In this document: positions 36,433 through 44,848 of the stretch, one piece after another | Position numbering within the stretch: the first letter of the stretch is position 1 | Layout of the letters: each line of letters starts with the position of its first letter | Origin: Flavobacterium araucananum | GTDB taxonomy: Bacteria; Bacteroidota; Bacteroidia; Flavobacteriales; Flavobacteriaceae | Direction: 5' to 3' | Assembly (NCBI RefSeq): GCF_002222055.1 | Contig: NZ_MUGS01000034.1 | Coordinates: 62,001 to 126,000, forward strand | DNA length: 64,000 bases | The notes under the pieces: generated by a model | Seen by the model: the letters and a program-made list of their open reading frames with translations, nothing else | The model's database searches: none | What the model was told of the DNA's origin: nothing | Program-made: the position numbers and the translations under genes

Positions 36433-37791
36433 TTAGTTATATCCTTGTTTTATTCCTAATTTTTTCATTTTCGAGTACAAAGTCTGCGCTTGTATTTTGA
36501 GTAATTCTGCGGCACCTCCGGGACCGGAAACCTTGCCATCACAAATCTGAAGGGCATTCATGATATGTTCTTTTTCCATTTCTTCCATCGACAGCATTTT
36601 TCCGCTGCTTTTTTCGAAAGGGGCTGAATTATTTGAAGGAAGATCAAAATTTTCAATCTCATTTGTTTTCGCAAGCAGTACATTTCTTTCTATCAAATGC
36701 TCTAATTCCCTAATGTTTCCCGGCCAGTCGTATTGCATTAATTGTGCTAAAGCTATTACACTTATACTGTTAACGTTTTTTCGGGAGCTTGCAGCATATT
36801 TTTTAAGGAAATAATTGGCCAGTGCTTCAATATCTTCTTTGCGTTCTTTTAAGGTGGGCAATTGTATCGGAAACACATTGAGCCTGTAATACAAATCAAG
36901 TCTAAAACGTCCTTCTGCAACTTCTTTTTCGAGCGATCTGTTGGTTGCGGCGACAATACGAACATTGATTTTAATGGTTTTATTACCTCCAAGCCTCTGG
37001 ATTTCTTTTTCCTGCAAAACACGTAATAATTTTACCTGAGAATCCAGCGGCAATTCGCCTATTTCATCTAGAAAAATAGTACCGTTATTGGCTTGTTCAA
37101 ACTTCCCGATACGCAGAGTATTTGCTCCTGTAAAAGCCCCTTTTTCATGCCCAAAAAGTTCAGATTCTATTAAAGAATGGGGCAAAGCAGCGCAATTGAC
37201 CACCACAATAGGATTTGATTTATTTGCCGAAAGATCGTGTATCGAGTGTGCTACTCTTTCTTTTCCGGTACCGCTTTCGCCCAGAATCAGTACCGAAGTT
37301 TCGGCAGGAGCTACAATTTGAATTTTTTCAATAACATCTTTCAGGAGATTACTGGTGCCTATGATTCCTTCAATTTCCTGTTTTTGGGTATCTATTACAG
37401 CATTTGTCAAAGAGCCGTTTTCCTGATCAAATCTATATTTGGCAATGTCAAGCATTACAATAAGATCTCTTTCGCGAAAAGGTTTTACCATAAAACCGTA
37501 CGGATGCGTTGCTTTTACGGCTTCAAGGGTAGTCTGGTTGGTATTGGCAGAAATGTATAGAAAAGGCAACTGCATTTCCCGCAATTCCCACGCAAGGTCA
37601 ATTCCTGTCAAAGTACCTTTAAGCATGATATCGAGTAGCACCCAATCCGGTTTTTTATCCTCGATTAATTTGCGCGCCTGAACTACAGATGATGCTATGC
37701 CGGTTATTTGATATCCCGCTTTGGTCAACATGATCTTTAGGTCATTGGCTACTATAAATTCGTCTTCGACAATTAGAATTTTCTCCTTCAT
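36433..37791 (-). CDS. NtrC-type response regulator (REC + sigma-54 AAA+ + Fis HTH)
   Basis: The 452-residue protein has a receiver domain at residues 1-120, with phospho-acceptor Asp54 in LLDIM and Lys in MVKPF. An AAA+ domain lies at about 135-370, with Walker A GESGTGKE, the sigma-54 loop GAFTGA and Walker B TIFLDEIGELP. The C-terminal helix-turn-helix is KVSGPGGAAELLKIQAQTL. It is encoded eight bases after the histidine kinase gene, so the two form a two-component pair. Its AAA+ domain is close in sequence to the GAF activator at 32036. Confidence 0.94.
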   Translation of the reverse strand: MKEKILIVEDEFIVANDLKIMLTKAGYQITGIASSVVQARKLIEDKKPDWVLLDIMLKGTLTGIDLAWELREMQLPFLYISANTNQTTLEAVKATHPYGFMVKPFRERDLIVMLDIAKYRFDQENGSLTNAVIDTQKQEIEGIIGTSNLLKDVIEKIQIVAPAETSVLILGESGTGKERVAHSIHDLSANKSNPIVVVNCAALPHSLIESELFGHEKGAFTGANTLRIGKFEQANNGTIFLDEIGELPLDSQVKLLRVLQEKEIQRLGGNKTIKINVRIVAATNRSLEKEVAEGRFRLDLYYRLNVFPIQLPTLKERKEDIEALANYFLKKYAASSRKNVNSISVIALAQLMQYDWPGNIRELEHLIERNVLLAKTNEIENFDLPSNNSAPFEKSSGKMLSMEEMEKEHIMNALQICDGKVSGPGGAAELLKIQAQTLYSKMKKLGIKQGYN

Positions 37792-37799
37792 TACGTTAT

Positions 37800-40079
37800 T
37801 TATGTGTTTTCAGCATTTTCGGCATTTCCTTCAAATTCTGTGTTTCTTGTAAATGTAATTGTGATTTTTAATCCGTTATCATTTTTCATATCAAATGTTC
37901 CGTCAATCTGATCACTTAGGCCCATCATTAAATTCATGCCAAGAGAGTTTCTTTCGGTATCTTCAAAATTCTCAGGAAGACCAACACCGTTATCTGCAAT
38001 GAGTAGTTTATAATTGTTTTTGCCTGTATTTTTGAGTGCTATCAACACGTCTCCTTTTCGCTCTTGAGGAAAAGCATATTTAATCGCATTATTGATGGCT
38101 TCATTTATAATTAATCCCATAGGAACGGCTTGAGCAACATCAAGATAGGTTTTTTCTACATCGAGCTTAAAATTTATTTTTGTATCAGTATCAAAACATT
38201 CTTTCATGTAGTTGATTAACTCATAAATATACCAGGACATGTCTATATTTGCCAGATTATCAGATTGATATAATTTTTGGTGTATCAATGACATGGCGTG
38301 CATTCTGTGCTGGCTGTTTTGTATGGCCATTAAAGCATCTTCATTGTCCAGATAAGCCGATTGTGTGTTTAATAAACTAATCACAATCTGGAGATTATTT
38401 TTTACACGATGGTGAATTTCCTTTAAAAGCCATTCTTTTTCAATCAGCATTTTTTTGCTCAGTTCGTTCTGTTCATTAATCTGTTGTCGCTGAATTTCTA
38501 GCTCTTCGTTCTTTTTCTTTTTTGTCCTGAAACTATTGTATAAAAAGGCTAAGAAAAGCACTAAAACCAAAACGCTGCCTATAAATACATAACGGATAAT
38601 CTGATCGTTATGAATTTTTATTTCCTGCAATTTTCCCTGTTGTGTAAGCAGTTTAATGTTTTTGTCTTTTTTCTCTGTTTCAAATTGAAGCTGTAATGCT
38701 GCAGATTGTTTCAGTTTTTCGACATTAAAGATAGAATCTCTAAAAAGCTGATGACGCTGTAAATGTTTTATGGCAGACTCGTACTTTTTGCTGGCATGAT
38801 CCGACTGAAAAGACAAAAGTTCGATCTGCGAATACAGAATAAGCTTCTTCGATTTTTTGGCAAATTCTTTAAATTTCTCAATATAAGCGTATGTTTTTTC
38901 TACCTGTCCGGATTGTTGCAGATAAATTATGATTCCGGTTAGTTTATAAGCAAGACCGGCATCAGATTCTTTGTAATCTTTTAATATTTGCTCATAATAA
39001 GGTTTTGCATTATCAAGTTGTTTAAGCATAGAATAACAAACTACAAATATAAACCGCTGTCTTATTTTGGTAACTTCATCTTGTGGCGGATAATCTCTGG
39101 CAGTTCGTTTTAGTGTGCGCAATGCTTCGCGATAATTTTTTTGCTGGCAATATAATGATGCAAGATTATAGCTAATGGTATTGATGTCGCCTACATTTTT
39201 ATTATCCAATGCAATATTTAATGCTTTTTCGAAATTAGAAAATGCAAGATCATACTTGAGCAAATCATAATAAGCAAGCCCCAGATGGTTATAAATGGTA
39301 CAAAGCTGATAGCTGGTATCATGAACTTCTTCGGCTGTTTTTTCGGCCATTAATGCATATTGCAACGACAATTGTGTATTTTGTAATATCCCATAATTAT
39401 CAGACATTAAGGTATAAACACCCTGAAGTGATTTGAAACCGATAGCTTTATAAATTGCAACTGCGTTTTCTAAAAGCTGTAATGCTTTTTGATTTTCTTC
39501 TATGCTTCCGTAATAATCAGCAAGATCTTTTAAGGCATCTGCCTGTTTTTTGTATGCTTTGCTTTTTTTGTAAAGCACAATTGCTTTTTCGAGATATTTT
39601 ATCTTGGCTTCTACATCTTCTTGTTCATAGCCTTTATAAGCACAAAGTTCCTTGTAAGCATCTGCTGTAAGAACCGGTAAATTGTTTTTTAGAGCATACG
39701 CCAAAGCATTATTGGTACTGATTAATGCTTTTTTAGAATCACCTCTTTCTCTGCAAATCTGGGCAGACAATAGAATTGCTTTTCCTTTTCCGGGTTTATA
39801 TCCTAAGCTGTTGCTTAATTTTTGAGCTTCAAAATTTAAATTATCCGCACTGTCAAGATCTGCCTTAAATTCACCGGGTTTGGTCAGATAATAACTGCTC
39901 AATGCGAGCAGTAATTCGACCTTTTGATTGTCACTTTCGGCTATAGCAATTTTCTTTTTTAATTGATCAGGATCTTCTTTTACCTGTGCAATTGCAGGGG
40001 TACCTGCAAGTAAAAATAGTGACACGGTACATAAGATGCTTATGTGTTTTTTGGCAGAAATAAAAGGGATAAAATTCAT
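37800..40079 (-). CDS. TPR-containing sensor histidine kinase
   Basis: The 759-residue protein has a signal peptide/anchor at residues about 10-31 (ILCTVSLFLLAGTPAIA). Tetratricopeptide repeats run from about 45 to 450 in the periplasm. One transmembrane helix lies near 495-512 (YVFIGSVLVLVLFLAFLYN), followed by a coiled linker. A HisKA_2-type H-box (LLKEIHHRVKNNLQIVISLL) and an HATPase domain with NEAINNAIKYA and DNGVGLP complete it. It should sense an envelope signal through the TPR region and phosphorylate the co-encoded sigma-54 regulator. Confidence 0.92.
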   Translation of the reverse strand: MNFIPFISAKKHISILCTVSLFLLAGTPAIAQVKEDPDQLKKKIAIAESDNQKVELLLALSSYYLTKPGEFKADLDSADNLNFEAQKLSNSLGYKPGKGKAILLSAQICRERGDSKKALISTNNALAYALKNNLPVLTADAYKELCAYKGYEQEDVEAKIKYLEKAIVLYKKSKAYKKQADALKDLADYYGSIEENQKALQLLENAVAIYKAIGFKSLQGVYTLMSDNYGILQNTQLSLQYALMAEKTAEEVHDTSYQLCTIYNHLGLAYYDLLKYDLAFSNFEKALNIALDNKNVGDINTISYNLASLYCQQKNYREALRTLKRTARDYPPQDEVTKIRQRFIFVVCYSMLKQLDNAKPYYEQILKDYKESDAGLAYKLTGIIIYLQQSGQVEKTYAYIEKFKEFAKKSKKLILYSQIELLSFQSDHASKKYESAIKHLQRHQLFRDSIFNVEKLKQSAALQLQFETEKKDKNIKLLTQQGKLQEIKIHNDQIIRYVFIGSVLVLVLFLAFLYNSFRTKKKKNEELEIQRQQINEQNELSKKMLIEKEWLLKEIHHRVKNNLQIVISLLNTQSAYLDNEDALMAIQNSQHRMHAMSLIHQKLYQSDNLANIDMSWYIYELINYMKECFDTDTKINFKLDVEKTYLDVAQAVPMGLIINEAINNAIKYAFPQERKGDVLIALKNTGKNNYKLLIADNGVGLPENFEDTERNSLGMNLMMGLSDQIDGTFDMKNDNGLKITITFTRNTEFEGNAENAENT

Positions 40080-40137
40080 TTTTTAAAGATAATATATTAT
40101 CAGAAATCCGCAACTCTATGACTGGTTTTGTTTGATT

Positions 40138-40797
40138 TTAGCGGTGGTAGCGGTAGCATATTATCATTGCCGCTCCGGGTACGATCAAAGTGCCTAACCC
40201 AAAAAACTTTCCTGCAACTGCTCCTAAAAAACAACCTATTAGAAACCCGATTATGGTAACCAATTGTTTCTTAAAACTTAGCAACACGTCGACATCTTTA
40301 AGTCCGTTTTTTAATAAGTTTCCTAAATCAAGAGAAGCTTGTGTTACATTTCCCGTCATCATGGTTGTTGGTCCGTGTGTTTCTTTGGCATACAATTTTC
40401 CAAAAGCGTTCTGTAGTCCCATTGCAAACACTGTTGCCATTGCTACGGTATACATTGTCCATTCTGAAAATATTTCCAGATAGCCAAAAGCATAAGAGGC
40501 GATACCGCTTAAAACCAGAATAATCCCTTCATAAAATAAGATCGTATAGCGATTGGTACTTTTTAAGGCAATTTGCCCTCCGGTAATTACAGCCATTATA
40601 AACACAGGAAAAGTAAGCAGTTTTATCCAGGCATGCACATCAGAACCTTTAATGATCTGATAAGCAAAAACAATAAAGTTGCCTGTTACGTGTGCCGAAA
40701 ATATAGAATCTGCCGCCACAAACGTTACCGTATCACAATACCCTGCTATCATGGTGAGCAGCAGGGTTACGTACCAAATATTTTTTTGTATTTCCAT
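40138..40797 (-). CDS. YoaK/DUF1275-family membrane protein
   Basis: The 219-residue protein has about six hydrophobic segments. It carries the family signature near the N-terminus (IAGYCDTVTFVA, FSAHVTGNFIVFAYQI) and MGLQNAFGKL with TTMMTGNVTQASLDL in the second half. The function of the family is not established. The gene starts seven bases after dps, so the two are co-transcribed. Confidence 0.88.
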   Translation of the reverse strand: MEIQKNIWYVTLLLTMIAGYCDTVTFVAADSIFSAHVTGNFIVFAYQIIKGSDVHAWIKLLTFPVFIMAVITGGQIALKSTNRYTILFYEGIILVLSGIASYAFGYLEIFSEWTMYTVAMATVFAMGLQNAFGKLYAKETHGPTTMMTGNVTQASLDLGNLLKNGLKDVDVLLSFKKQLVTIIGFLIGCFLGAVAGKFFGLGTLIVPGAAMIICYRYHR

Positions 40798-40804
40798 AAT
40801 TTAT

Positions 40805-41278
40805 TTATTTTAAGTGTGAACGAAGCATCCACGCCATTTTTTCATGATTTTCTAAAAGTCCTGTTATATAATCGCTGGTTCCTGCATCCTGCAATTCTGC
40901 TGTAAAATTATTGATGTTTTCACGCAGGTGAATCAGAATGCTTTCATGGTCCAAAAGCAATTCTTTGATATAACCCGTACTGTCGTTTTTTTCTCTTGAT
41001 TGTTCTGTAAGATGGGTTAGTGCCAGATATTCTTTTAGTGTTCCCGGTGCATAATGTCCCAGAGTTCTGATTCTTTCTGCAACTGCATCTACGATTTCGT
41101 CTAAGGTTTCGTATTGCTGCTCAAAGAAAAGGTGTTTGTTATAAAAATCCGGACCTTCAACATTCCAATGTGCTTTTTTTGTTTTGGTATAAAGTACAAA
41201 TTCGTCTGCCAAAACTTTTGATAAAACGTCTACTACTTTTGTGATACTTTCTTGTTTGATTCCGATGTTTGCTTTCAT
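40805..41278 (-). CDS. dps: Dps-type ferritin-like DNA protection protein
   Basis: The 157-residue protein is a four-helix-bundle Dps protein. The ferroxidase ligands are in KKAHWNVEGPDFY and FFEQQYETLDEIVDAVAERI, and the length is typical. Dodecamers oxidise Fe2+ with H2O2 and protect DNA under oxidative or starvation stress. It is the first gene of a unit with the DUF1275 protein. Repeat copy C lies between it and the upstream DoxX gene. Confidence 0.93.
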   Translation of the reverse strand: MKANIGIKQESITKVVDVLSKVLADEFVLYTKTKKAHWNVEGPDFYNKHLFFEQQYETLDEIVDAVAERIRTLGHYAPGTLKEYLALTHLTEQSREKNDSTGYIKELLLDHESILIHLRENINNFTAELQDAGTSDYITGLLENHEKMAWMLRSHLK

Positions 41279-41325
41279 TTTAAATTAGATTTAATAATTA
41301 ATTATTTTAAATTTATGTATTGGAT

Positions 41326-41390
41326 ATTTTTTCACGCAGATTTAAAAAGATTAAAGCTGATAAGCACAGATTACTTTAACCCGTTGTGTT
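41326..41390. repeat. Fragment related to the 229-bp array
   Basis: TTTTTCACGCAGATTTAAA and the following AAGCACAGATT resemble the ends of the 34.3-35.2 kb units. It runs straight into copy C of the 150-bp family. Confidence 0.5.
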
Positions 41391-41398
41391 TAATTATT

Positions 41399-41548
41399 TT
41401 TAACACATAGAAACATAGATTTTTTTTTGATTATGAAAAAAGAATTATGAAAGAAACTAGTTTCTCACACATAGCTATGTTTGTTTAAATAAAGTGAAAC
41501 GCCTTTTTTATGCGTCCCAATAAGCTATGTTTCTATGTGTTTAAATTA
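41399..41548. repeat. Short inverted-repeat element, copy C
   Basis: The left end reads TTAACACATAGAAACATAG and the right end AAGCTATGTTTCTATGTG. The inner segment GAAACTAGTTTCTCACACAT matches copy D closely. It is preceded by AACCCGTTGTG, as in copies A and E. No ORF. Confidence 0.82.
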
Positions 41549-41980
41549 ATTGTTTAGATATGTTAATAAATAAGAATCAAGTGAATATTTTCCTGCTCCA
41601 AGAGCAAGAATTAATAATAAGGACAGGGTATACATATAAGGAACATCTCGTACTTCGAGTGAATCTTTTCTGTGTACGACAAAATATCCTACGGCTGTTA
41701 CCCCAATTGTTGGCAACACTGCAAGTCGGGTTCCTATGCCTAAAATAATAAGAAACGGAACGACAGTATCAGAAAAAGTAGCGACTAATGCGTTTAGTTT
41801 TTCCGGTAAGTGCAACGGATTTGGGACTTGTTCTCTTTGTCCGTTTTCGACTCTGAATTTTTTCATGCCGTGTACTCTAAAAAGTTCGACAGCCAATAAA
41901 ATTCTAAAAACTAAAAGTGACCCGTTATTGAGTGCTGTTCCTAAATCTGAATAAAGGATTTGTTTTATAATTTCGATCAT
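41546..41980 (-). CDS. DoxX-family membrane protein
   Basis: The 144-residue protein has four hydrophobic helices, with FRILLAVELFRVHGMKKF at the first and FLIILGIGTRLAVLPTIGVTA in the middle. This is the DoxX/DoxD layout. Family members are often part of oxidative-stress membrane complexes. It is the last gene of the seven-gene cluster, 12 bases after the amidohydrolase. Confidence 0.85.
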   Translation of the reverse strand: MIEIIKQILYSDLGTALNNGSLLVFRILLAVELFRVHGMKKFRVENGQREQVPNPLHLPEKLNALVATFSDTVVPFLIILGIGTRLAVLPTIGVTAVGYFVVHRKDSLEVRDVPYMYTLSLLLILALGAGKYSLDSYLLTYLNN

Positions 41981-41992
41981 TTTTTTTAAAAT

Positions 41993-43879
41993 TTAAAAAG
42001 CAAAGCAGGAACAGCCCAATGCGCCCCAGAATGCAGTATAGTTATTTATCGGTACATTGCTCATTCTGGCAACATCATGACTGTGAGCATGAACATCGCA
42101 GCTGCCGCTACAACTGTGTATCTGAGAAGTAAGAGCTGGTTTTGCACCGGCTTTTGAGTTTTTCTCGATAGCATTCTGCAAGCTGCTTCTTACCGGATAT
42201 CCGTTGTATATATTGGTTGGCGACCAGTCTGGTAATATCGGGATATGCGGTGGCGAGAAAGAAGAGAAATCTCCGTTTGCATACACAATTTTTCCGTCGA
42301 CAATGGTCAAATCCGATTCTATTTTTTTGATATCTTCATCCTCAATAGTAAAATAATCACGATCCAACACGACCAGATCAGCAAACATTCCGGTTCTGAT
42401 ATCTCCTTTTTTTGCTTGTTCTTGCGAGAACCAGGCACTTCCTCTGGTGTATAACTCTAAGGCAGTTTCCCTGCTTAATCTGCTTTCGTTGTACAATTGC
42501 AAACCTCCAACAGTTTTACCCACGGTCATCCAGTACATCGAAACCCACGGATTGTAGCTGCTTACTCTGGTGGCATCAGAACCGCCTCCAACAGGCACTT
42601 CCATTTCGAGCATTTTTTTAATGGGTGGTGTATTTTCAGCTGCTTTTGCTCCGTATCGATCTGTAAAATATTCGCCTTGGTAGGCCATTCTGCTTTGTAC
42701 GGCAATACCGCCGCCCAAATTTTTGACACGTTCGATATTACGTTCATCGATTGTTTCGGCATGGTCAAATATCCATGGTAATCCATTGAACGGAATTTCC
42801 TGATTGATCTTTTCAAAAACGTTCAGGAATCTCGTAATACTTTCGTTATAAGTAGCATGAAGTCTAAACGGCCAACGGTTTACAACCAATAATCGAACTA
42901 CTTTTTCCAGTTCGGCTTCCATATTTTCAGGAAGATCAGGTCTTGGTTGCAGGAAATCTTCAAAATCGGCAGCCGAGAAAACCAGCATTTCGCCCGCACC
43001 ATTATGACGGTACATATCATCTCCCTGATATAATTTTACGGTATCGATCCAATCTTCAAAATCTTCGAATTCGTGTTTTGGTTTTTGTGTAAAAAGATTA
43101 TAGGCAATTCTTACGGTAAGTTGTTTTTTTTCATTCAGTTCATTCACGACTTTATAATCGTCTGGAAAATTCTGAAAACCACCTCCGGCATCGATCACAC
43201 TTGTAATCCCAAAACGGTTCAATTCTTTCATAAAATGGCGCGTAGAATTAATCTGATGCTCGTAAGAAAGTGTTGGGCCTTTTGCTAGTGTCGAGTACAA
43301 AATCATGGCGTTTGGTGTTGCAATAATAAGTCCGGTTGGTTCCCCGTTCGAATCACGCTCAATTTGTCCTCCGGGAGGTGCAGGTGTGTTTTTAGTATAC
43401 CCAACGGCTTTTAGTGCCGCTCTGTTCATGATTGCCCTGTCGTACAAATGCAGGATAAAAACAGGAGTTTCGGGAGCAATTGCATTAATTTCCTGCAAAG
43501 TTGGCATTCGGCGTTCTGCAAACTGAAACTCAGACCAGCCACCCACTACACGAACCCATTGTGGGTTTGGCGTGCGGTCTACTTGCTCTTTTAGCATTCT
43601 AAGTGCATCTGCAAGAGAGGGAACACCATCCCAGCGCAATTCTAAATTATAATTTAAACCGCCACGGATAAGGTGAATGTGCGAATCGTTGATTCCCGGA
43701 ACCACTCTTTTATGCTTAAGATCGATTATTTTAGTGTCTTCAGATGCCAGTTCCATAACGCTGCTGTCGTTTCCTACTGCAATAAACTTTCCGTCTTTGA
43801 TGGCTACAGCGGTAACATTTGGCGTTTCGGCATTGAAACTATGTATTTTACCGTTGTATAAAATTAAGTCTGCTTTCAT
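41993..43879 (-). CDS. YtcJ-type metal-dependent amidohydrolase with Cys/His-rich tail
   Basis: I chose ATG 43879 (MKADLILYNGKIHSFN): it begins the conserved beta-sandwich, lies eight bases from the upstream gene, and avoids an upstream extension that would overlap that gene. The protein has 628 residues. The amidohydrolase core shows NDSHIHLIRGG (metal HxH), FDHAETIDE and GGGSDATRVSSYNPW. Family members hydrolyse amides or related C-N bonds. After the core comes an unusual tail of about 50 residues with CSGSCDVHAHSHD and, at the very end, GCSCFAF. Confidence 0.9.
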   Translation of the reverse strand: MKADLILYNGKIHSFNAETPNVTAVAIKDGKFIAVGNDSSVMELASEDTKIIDLKHKRVVPGINDSHIHLIRGGLNYNLELRWDGVPSLADALRMLKEQVDRTPNPQWVRVVGGWSEFQFAERRMPTLQEINAIAPETPVFILHLYDRAIMNRAALKAVGYTKNTPAPPGGQIERDSNGEPTGLIIATPNAMILYSTLAKGPTLSYEHQINSTRHFMKELNRFGITSVIDAGGGFQNFPDDYKVVNELNEKKQLTVRIAYNLFTQKPKHEFEDFEDWIDTVKLYQGDDMYRHNGAGEMLVFSAADFEDFLQPRPDLPENMEAELEKVVRLLVVNRWPFRLHATYNESITRFLNVFEKINQEIPFNGLPWIFDHAETIDERNIERVKNLGGGIAVQSRMAYQGEYFTDRYGAKAAENTPPIKKMLEMEVPVGGGSDATRVSSYNPWVSMYWMTVGKTVGGLQLYNESRLSRETALELYTRGSAWFSQEQAKKGDIRTGMFADLVVLDRDYFTIEDEDIKKIESDLTIVDGKIVYANGDFSSFSPPHIPILPDWSPTNIYNGYPVRSSLQNAIEKNSKAGAKPALTSQIHSCSGSCDVHAHSHDVARMSNVPINNYTAFWGALGCSCFAF

Positions 43880-43886
43880 GGTTTGG

Positions 43887-44630
43887 TTATTTAGCGTTAA
43901 GTTTTGCAATTGCTTCTTTGATTCCTTCGCCGGCAACGTTATAAAATGCTGGTCCGGCAAGTAATATAATTTTAGTCAGAGGTTTGTAATCGGATAGTTT
44001 TTTATCTTTTAAAAACGTCTGTGTTCTATAGGCTTCAAAAGCACCTAAAACTACATTTGAGGCGACCAATGCTGTAGGAGAATCAATTCCTGCATCTTTG
44101 ATATCGCTTGCAAAAGAATAATTAGTAACTCCTAAACGTAAAGCTTCGCGCATGGCAGTACTTCCTACACTTATCATTAAATCGGGTGTAAATTTATTGC
44201 GGTCACCAAGGCCAATAAGCAATAATTGTTTGGCTGCCAATGTACCTTTTGGAGGGGTAATCAATAAAGTTTCAAGAGAATGCCCTGTAAATTTTCCGCT
44301 TTTGCGCAGTTCTGTAATAATACCTTTCAAGGCATCGTCCAGATGTACCATTCCGTTTAGGTTTGCCGGCAGGGCAGGAGGGTTAAAAATATCACCTTCT
44401 GTGTATTCAAAAACGCAGGCTACTTGTAATTCTGCTTCGGCAGCAGATGGTCCCTGAACCAATCCGTTTATAGCAACTCCGTCTACTTTTCCCCAAGTAA
44501 CAGTAGAACCAAGTGTAGCTGTTTGCGCGAAGGCAGTATTAGTCAGTGAGCCTGCAAATAAGATTGTTATAAAAAGAATTAGAGAGGAGTATCTAAGTCT
44601 GTATGTCGATAAAATTGCTGTATTTTTCAT
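43887..44630 (-). CDS. Exported protein with only the M17 aminopeptidase N-terminal domain
   Basis: The 247-residue protein has a signal peptide at about 1-35 (LILFITILFAGSLTNTAFA). The rest resembles the N-terminal domain of leucyl aminopeptidases: VFEYTEGDIF, LITPPKGTLAAKQLLLIGLGD, then a helix with AMREALRLG. The M17 catalytic domain with its metal site is absent, and no remnant follows. It cannot be a peptidase by itself. It may be a periplasmic binding or structural partner of the cluster. Confidence 0.75.
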   Translation of the reverse strand: MKNTAILSTYRLRYSSLILFITILFAGSLTNTAFAQTATLGSTVTWGKVDGVAINGLVQGPSAAEAELQVACVFEYTEGDIFNPPALPANLNGMVHLDDALKGIITELRKSGKFTGHSLETLLITPPKGTLAAKQLLLIGLGDRNKFTPDLMISVGSTAMREALRLGVTNYSFASDIKDAGIDSPTALVASNVVLGAFEAYRTQTFLKDKKLSDYKPLTKIILLAGPAFYNVAGEGIKEAIAKLNAK

Positions 44631-44677
44631 TGTTATAAGTTTATTTAATAGGTTAAGTTTAATTTGTTAAAAAAATA

Positions 44678-44830
44678 TTTAACGCATAGAGAGATAGATT
44701 TATATTTTGAAACTAATAAAAAAGAGTGTCAAAAGAAACTGGTTTCTCACACATAGCTATACGCATTGATGCAAGTGAAACGCCTTTTTTTACATTCCCA
44801 AAAGCTATGTTTCTATTTGTTTAAATTAAT
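44678..44830. repeat. Short inverted-repeat element, copy D
   Basis: The left end reads ATTTAACGCATAGAGAGATAG, partly diverged, and the right end AAAAGCTATGTTTCTATTTG. The inner GAAACTGGTTTCTCACACAT matches copy C. It sits between two genes of the leftward cluster, so it would be present in their mRNA as a hairpin. Confidence 0.8.
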
Positions 44831-44848
44831 TGTGTTGAATAAAAAGTA

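Noticed and set aside
43880..43960. Longer N-terminus for the amidohydrolase
   Set aside because: It would overlap the end of the upstream M17-like gene, and the conserved protein begins at the ATG at 43879.
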